The notes under the pieces were generated by a model that saw only the letters and a list, made by a program, of their open reading frames with translations, made no database searches and was not told the origin of the DNA. Shown here piece by piece: positions 59,277-64,000 of a stretch of DNA of 64,000 bases. The DNA is from Bacillota bacterium (lineage in GTDB: Bacteria; Bacillota; Clostridia; Lachnospirales; Lachnospiraceae). Within the stretch, counting starts at the first letter, position 1, and each line of letters begins with the position of its first letter. The stretch covers positions 124,001 through 188,000 of the forward strand of contig JAEWMB010000033.1 in the NCBI GenBank assembly GCA_023457255.1. Reading direction: 5' to 3'. A program made the translations under genes and the position numbers.

Positions 59277-60860
59277 TTATTTACGATTTGCCGGCTCTAT
59301 ATTAATTGATTTGCCCTTAATCTTTGATTCCTTCATTACCTGAATGACATCTGCTGCATATTCTCTTGGAACCTCAACAAAAGTATACTTATCGTACATA
59401 TCGATGCTGCCAATAAGCTTTCCAGGCATTCCTGTCTCGCCTGCAATCGCACCAAGGATATCCCCCGGTTTAATATTTTGTTTTTTACCAAGATTAATAA
59501 ATAAACGAACCATTCCTTGCTCTGCTCCGGTATCCCCAAAATCAGGAATTGACTGTTCTTCTGCCTGATTTTCACTTCCCATTGCCAACTTTAGGAATGC
59601 GGCTGCAATATCAAGTGCTGTGTAATCGGACTCATTTAATTTAGTTTCAATTAAGGAAATCATCTTTGTCAAATCTTCCGCTTCTATTATCTCATTAATG
59701 CGGTCTAGGACTTTTTCTGCTTTTACTGCCGTTACATCATTCACGGATGGAATTGGCATAACTTTAATCTTTGTCTTGCAATAACGCTGGATATCTCTTA
59801 ATTTATATACTTCTTTTCCAACTACCAAGGTAAACGCACGTCCGGTCCTTCCTGCTCTCCCGGTACGGCCGATACGGTGAACATAATATTCCTCATCCTG
59901 TGGAACATCATAATTAAATACTGCTTCCACATCATCCACATCAATTCCTCTTGCAGCTACATCGGTAGCAACTAGGATTTCGGCTTTCCCATTACGGAAA
60001 GAACTCATAACACGGTCTCTTTGCTGCTGCTTTAAATCCCCATGAAGACCTTCTGCAAAAAAACCACGGCCTGATAACGCAGTAACCAATTCATCTACCT
60101 GACGTTTCGTATTACAGAAAACTAAGCAGCGCTTAGGAGAATACATGTCTAGCAATCGGGACAAAACATCGATTTTATTCTTAGGTCTTACTTCATAATA
60201 GTATTGCTCAATCTTTGGTACTGTTAATTCTTTCTTTACAACCTTTACCAAAGTAGCATCCTTTTGATAAGTCCTTGCAATCTCCATAATTGGCTGAGGC
60301 ATTGTAGCTGAGAATAATAATGTTTGACGTTCTTCCGGCATTTCCTTTAAGATAGTTTCAATATCTTCACGGAATCCCATATTTAACATCTCATCTGCCT
60401 CATCTAACGCTATCATGGAAACTTTATCAAACTTCACTGTTTTTCTTCTCATATGATCCATGACACGGCCTGGTGTACCGATTACAATCTGAACTCCCGC
60501 TTTTAGGGCACGGATTTGTCTTGTGATATCTTGCCCGCCATAAATAGGTACCGCCTTTACACCATGCATAAACTTTGAGAACTTATGCATCTCATCAGAA
60601 ACCTGAATTGCAAGTTCTCTTGTTGGGCAAAGTACAACCGCTTGAAGTGCTTTTACCTTTGGATCTATCTTTTGCAATATTGGAATCGCAAACGCAGCAG
60701 TCTTACCGGTACCGGTCTGAGCCTGCCCTACGATATCCCTTCCCTCTAAAACAACCGGTATTGCCTGTGCCTGAATCGGTGTCATCTCTTCAAATCCAAG
60801 CTCCTCGATTGCCTTGAGAATCGGAGTTTGTAACTCCATTTCATTAAATCTAATTGTCAT
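59277..60860 (-). CDS. DEAD-box RNA helicase with DbpA-type RNA-binding domain
   Basis: The 527-aa helicase shows IQAQAIP (Q motif), AQTGTGKT (motif I), PTRELAIQ, LDEADEML (motif II), LFSATMP (SAT), and RIGRTGRAGRTG (motif VI). A C-terminal DbpA-like RNA-binding domain (RLFINLGKKQNIKPGDILGA to INIEP) anchors the enzyme to rRNA. It is a relative of DeaD/CshA and probably aids ribosome assembly and RNA turnover, often in cold. Start at 60860 with AAAGGAAG upstream. A 466-nt gap lies upstream. Confidence 0.93.
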   Translation of the reverse strand: MTIRFNEMELQTPILKAIEELGFEEMTPIQAQAIPVVLEGRDIVGQAQTGTGKTAAFAIPILQKIDPKVKALQAVVLCPTRELAIQVSDEMHKFSKFMHGVKAVPIYGGQDITRQIRALKAGVQIVIGTPGRVMDHMRRKTVKFDKVSMIALDEADEMLNMGFREDIETILKEMPEERQTLLFSATMPQPIMEIARTYQKDATLVKVVKKELTVPKIEQYYYEVRPKNKIDVLSRLLDMYSPKRCLVFCNTKRQVDELVTALSGRGFFAEGLHGDLKQQQRDRVMSSFRNGKAEILVATDVAARGIDVDDVEAVFNYDVPQDEEYYVHRIGRTGRAGRTGRAFTLVVGKEVYKLRDIQRYCKTKIKVMPIPSVNDVTAVKAEKVLDRINEIIEAEDLTKMISLIETKLNESDYTALDIAAAFLKLAMGSENQAEEQSIPDFGDTGAEQGMVRLFINLGKKQNIKPGDILGAIAGETGMPGKLIGSIDMYDKYTFVEVPREYAADVIQVMKESKIKGKSINIEPANRK

Positions 60861-61326
60861 TCCTTACTTCCTTTCTATAACGCACAGAAAGCACCATGCG
60901 CCTATCCACAATGTTGTATCGGAAATTTCTACGCAGCATGGTTGACACCGCGTCCTGGAAACATTTAGGGTATCTCCATTTCTATCTATCTAAACCCGAT
61001 GTATACGCACAAAAAGTGCTGTAAAATTACCATGATCAATTACCCATTGATTCAGGGTGAATCTTACAACACTCCCTTTTCATTTAGTGTAAATGTCTAT
61101 TCCGATAATACTTCGGGTTGTAGTATATCATTAAAAGCTAGCTGCGTCAAGGCGTTTTCCCGAAAGATAACTTCACACTTAGTAGGAAATTTGCGCTACC
61201 TTAAGCTTTTATAACAATTTTGTATCCAGTATTTTACTCTTTCTTATCTTAAGTTTTACGATAAACAAAGGCCCAAACAAGACTTCTGAAACATTGCTTC
61301 CTGCAAAATAGCTCTTCCTGACTCAC
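60861..61326 (-). other. Long leader and clpB-helicase intergenic region
   Basis: A large hairpin (61016-61028 with 61070-61082, 13 bp with two G-U, inner ATCAAT/ATTGAT) ends in TTTTT on the minus strand. It is either the clpB terminator or an attenuator in the helicase leader. Downstream of it the leader has ACCATGC/GCATGGT and other pairings. A 71-codon plus-strand frame here is not supported. Confidence 0.5.
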
Positions 61327-63912
61327 TTATTCCTTCACTTTCGCAGTTAATTTATCACCCTCTGTATCAATTAAGATGGTATCACCTTCCCTCACTTGAT
61401 CACTTAAAATTAATCTGGCACTTAATGTCTCCACATTCTTTTGCAAATATCTCTTTAAAGGCCGGGCACCATAAACCGGATCATAAGCTTGGTCAATGGC
61501 TAACCGCTTCGCTGCCCCGGTTAGTTCTACGCGAATACTACGGTCTTCAAGACGTTTGTTAAGGTTCGTAATTAATAGATCAACAATGCTGCGAATATCC
61601 TCCTTATTTAACGGTTTAAATAATATGATCTCATCCAGCCGGTTTAAAAACTCTGGTCTAAAATGCGCACGCAGACCCTCCATTACTAAACTCTCTGCTC
61701 CCGCACTGACTTCCCCGGCCTCCCCGATACCATCTAATAAATAGGTCGAGCCAATGTTAGAAGTCATAATTAAAATCGTATTCTTAAAGTCTACGGTGCG
61801 ACCGGTAGAATCTGTAATACGTCCATCATCAAGAACCTGTAATAGGATGTTAAATACCTCCGGATGAGCTTTCTCAATTTCATCAAATAGTACGACAGAA
61901 TATGGCTTTCTTCGAACTGCTTCCGTAAGCTGTCCCCCTTCATCGTATCCAACATATCCCGGAGGTGCTCCAATTAACCTGCTGACAGAGTATTTCTCCA
62001 TGTACTCACTCATATCGATACGAACCATATTTTGCTCATTATCAAATAAGGATTCAGCCAGTGCTTTCGCAAGTTCTGTTTTACCGACACCGGTCGGCCC
62101 AAGGAATAGGAAGGAACCGATTGGTTTGCTAGGATCCTTTATACCGGCCTTGGAACGCAGCAGCGCATCTGCCACACGGCGAACACCATCCTCCTGCCCT
62201 ATTACTCTCTTGTGCAGTTCCTCATCAAGATGGAGGGTTTTATTGCGTTCACTTTCTGTTAGCTTTGTTACCGGAATTCCTGTCCAGCGAGATACGATAC
62301 GTGCAATTTCTTCTTCACTGACACTTTCGTGAACTAAGGTATGAGCCTCTTGTTTTACTTTCTCTTCTTCCAGTTCAAGCTGCTTTCGAAGGCTTGGCAA
62401 ACGTCCATACTTTAATTCTGCCGCCTTATTTAAATCATAATTCAATTCCGCGTTTTGAATTTCATTATTGATAACTTCTAACTCTTCTCTAAGCTTTTGC
62501 ACTTTTTCAACTGCTGCTTTCTCATTGTCCCATTTTGCCTTTTTTACGTTAAATTCTTCCCGAAGCTCCGCTAATTCTTTCTGTAGACTTGAAAGGCGTT
62601 CCTTGCTTAGACGATCCTCCTCCTTTTTCAGCGCCGCCTCTTCTATTTCCATCTGCATAATACGGCGGGAAATATCATCTAGCTCGGTTGGCATCGAATC
62701 AAGCTCGGTTTTAATTAAGGCACAGGCTTCATCGACTAAATCGATTGCTTTGTCCGGCAGAAAACGATCGGAAATATAACGGTTGCTTAATACGGCTGCA
62801 CTTACCAGCGCAGAATCCGTAATCTTTACACCGTGAAATACTTCATAACGCTCTTTCAGCCCGCGTAAGATAGAGATGGTGTCCTCCACCGTCGGTTCCT
62901 CGACCATAACCGGCTGGAATCTTCTCTCCAGTGCAGCATCCTTCTCAATATACATACGATACTCATTTAAAGTAGTAGCACCGATACAATGAAGCTCACC
63001 GCGGGCTAACATAGGCTTTAACATATTTCCTGCATCCATAGCACCATCGGTCTTGCCTGCACCAACGATTGTATGAAGCTCATCAATAAATAAAATAATC
63101 TGACCATCACTATTTTTTACATCATCAAGGACTGCTTTTAGACGTTCCTCAAACTCTCCCCGGTACTTAGCACCCGCCACCAAAGCACCCATATCCAGAG
63201 CAAACAGCCGCTTATCCTTAAGCCCCTCCGGTACATCACCTCGAACTATACGCTGTGCTAAACCTTCTACTACAGCAGTTTTACCAACGCCTGGTTCACC
63301 AATCAGTACCGGATTATTCTTCGTCTTACGAGATAGGATACGAACCACGTTACGTATTTCACTATCACGTCCAATCACCGGATCAAGCTTTTGATTCTTT
63401 GCACGCTCTACTAAATCAACACCATATTTCTCAAGTGTATCATAAGTAGCTTCCGGATTATCGCTTCGAACCTGCTGATTACCACGAACGGAAGCAAGTG
63501 CGGTTAAAAACTGATCCTTATTTATGTTAAAATCCTTAAATAATTGTGCGATCTCTTTATTTGGAAACTTTAGCATGCTAAGAAACAGATGCTCTACGGA
63601 AACATATTGGTCTCCCATAGCGGACGCTTCATTTTCTGCATAGATTAGTACTTTGTTTAAATCATTACTGATATATACCTCTCCGCCAGTTACTTTTGGC
63701 CGCTTGTTTAATAACCCCTGTAACTGGGCAAGAAATACGTCTGTGTTTATACCTATCTTTTGAAATAACTTAGGAAGCAGACCTTCCTTATCCTTTAACA
63801 GGCAATATAAAAAATGTTCTTCATCAATCTGCTGATGGCCGCAGTCGTACGCCAGTTTTTCACAGTCTTGTACTGCTTTTAGTGATTTTTGAGTAAACTT
63901 ACTAATATTCAT
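61327..63912 (-). CDS. clpB: ATP-dependent disaggregase ClpB
   Basis: ClpB rescues aggregated proteins with DnaK. The 861-aa protein has the N-domain repeats (MNISKFTQKSLKAVQDCEKL), AAA1 with Walker A GEPGVGKT and Walker B LFIDELH, a coiled-coil M domain (about residues 400-530), and AAA2 with GPTGVGKT and VVLFDEIEKAH. The length fits the family. The ATG at 63910-63912 has GGAGG 5 nt upstream. No CIRCE or CtsR operator is visible in the remaining upstream bases of the window. Confidence 0.97.
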   Translation of the reverse strand: MNISKFTQKSLKAVQDCEKLAYDCGHQQIDEEHFLYCLLKDKEGLLPKLFQKIGINTDVFLAQLQGLLNKRPKVTGGEVYISNDLNKVLIYAENEASAMGDQYVSVEHLFLSMLKFPNKEIAQLFKDFNINKDQFLTALASVRGNQQVRSDNPEATYDTLEKYGVDLVERAKNQKLDPVIGRDSEIRNVVRILSRKTKNNPVLIGEPGVGKTAVVEGLAQRIVRGDVPEGLKDKRLFALDMGALVAGAKYRGEFEERLKAVLDDVKNSDGQIILFIDELHTIVGAGKTDGAMDAGNMLKPMLARGELHCIGATTLNEYRMYIEKDAALERRFQPVMVEEPTVEDTISILRGLKERYEVFHGVKITDSALVSAAVLSNRYISDRFLPDKAIDLVDEACALIKTELDSMPTELDDISRRIMQMEIEEAALKKEEDRLSKERLSSLQKELAELREEFNVKKAKWDNEKAAVEKVQKLREELEVINNEIQNAELNYDLNKAAELKYGRLPSLRKQLELEEEKVKQEAHTLVHESVSEEEIARIVSRWTGIPVTKLTESERNKTLHLDEELHKRVIGQEDGVRRVADALLRSKAGIKDPSKPIGSFLFLGPTGVGKTELAKALAESLFDNEQNMVRIDMSEYMEKYSVSRLIGAPPGYVGYDEGGQLTEAVRRKPYSVVLFDEIEKAHPEVFNILLQVLDDGRITDSTGRTVDFKNTILIMTSNIGSTYLLDGIGEAGEVSAGAESLVMEGLRAHFRPEFLNRLDEIILFKPLNKEDIRSIVDLLITNLNKRLEDRSIRVELTGAAKRLAIDQAYDPVYGARPLKRYLQKNVETLSARLILSDQVREGDTILIDTEGDKLTAKVKE

Positions 63913-63917
63913 ACTAA

Positions 63918-63939
63918 CCTCCATTCTGTGTTTCACACA
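63918..63939 (-). promoter_or_regulatory. clpB leader hairpin next to the ribosome site
   Basis: On the minus strand TGTG-TGAAA-CACA (63939-63927) forms a weak 4-bp hairpin followed by GAAT and GGAGG (63922-63918), the same layout as the hydA leader. Confidence 0.35.
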
Positions 63940-64000
63940 CTTATTAATTTAAGGGTTGAAAATACTTATGATCTTCAACTATTCTTGCTACAAGTTATCA

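Noticed and set aside
60999..61214. 71-codon plus-strand frame between helicase and clpB
   Set aside because: No ribosome site and it crosses a large minus-strand terminator-like hairpin.

Overview
The window is AT-rich DNA from a strictly anaerobic, spore-forming, low-GC Gram-positive bacterium. The likeliest home is the Lachnospiraceae, near Lachnoclostridium (Clostridium) phytofermentans. The case rests on the gdpP-rplI and rpsF-ssb-rpsR arrangements, a trimeric-type [FeFe] hydrogenase, reverse rubrerythrin and rubredoxin-type redox proteins, spoIIR and a spoIIQ-like gene, a SPOCS/LysM spore-envelope protein, DUF951, Veg, and AGGAGG ribosome sites with frequent TTG starts. The species is inference. 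I see no tRNA, rRNA, CRISPR, transposase or phage gene; this looks like chromosomal backbone.

Layout. 0-6.6 kb: the 3'-truncated rplI, gdpP (c-di-AMP phosphodiesterase), a Pro/Thr-rich lipoprotein, an unknown membrane protein and a MATE exporter. 6.6-11.9 kb: a minus-strand catabolic-looking operon (permease, hydantoinase/oxoprolinase-family protein, HExxH protein, GntR regulator) preceded by three copies of a palindromic operator. 12-13.3 kb: rpsR, ssb, rpsF. 13.4-17 kb: a gldA-F-G-type ABC system whose fourth gene (DUF4340-like) is only a remnant. 17-22.5 kb: DUF951, a hemolysin III family protein, a possible structured RNA, a spoIIQ-like gene behind a sigma-F-type promoter, and a two-permease ABC-2 transporter. 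22.8-32.7 kb: a heterodimeric ABC exporter, an LCP ligase, a GH31 glycosidase, a flavin reductase-rubredoxin fusion and plsC. 32.9-41.6 kb: ddl-murI-DUF1934, a 16-bp repeat array, spoIIR, ispE, a SPOCS-LysM protein and an unknown Lachnospiraceae-type protein.

40.9-50.2 kb is the most interesting part. A minus-strand set (DRTGG protein, RsbW-like ATPase, sensory [FeFe]-hydrogenase-like protein, second DRTGG protein, PHP protein) diverges from a plus-strand set encoding a probable electron-bifurcating hydrogenase (NuoE-like, a second histidine-kinase-type ATPase, [2Fe-2S] protein, NuoF-like, HydA). The two sets look like an H2/redox sensor plus the enzyme complex it monitors.

50.2-64 kb: a divergent signal-peptidase-II-like protein, a MoxR/DUF58/membrane-protein operon, a PrcB-like lipoprotein, veg, perR and reverse rubrerythrin (both with PerR-type operators), a YjjG-type phosphatase, a DEAD-box helicase and clpB.

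A theme across the window: several leaders (gdpP, plsC, hndB-like, hydA, moxR, the DUF58 gene, clpB) place a small hairpin or potential pseudoknot 2-7 nt before the Shine-Dalgarno sequence, followed by a shared CAG-(R)AATGGAGG-like string. Two of these leaders are identical over 29 of 30 bases.
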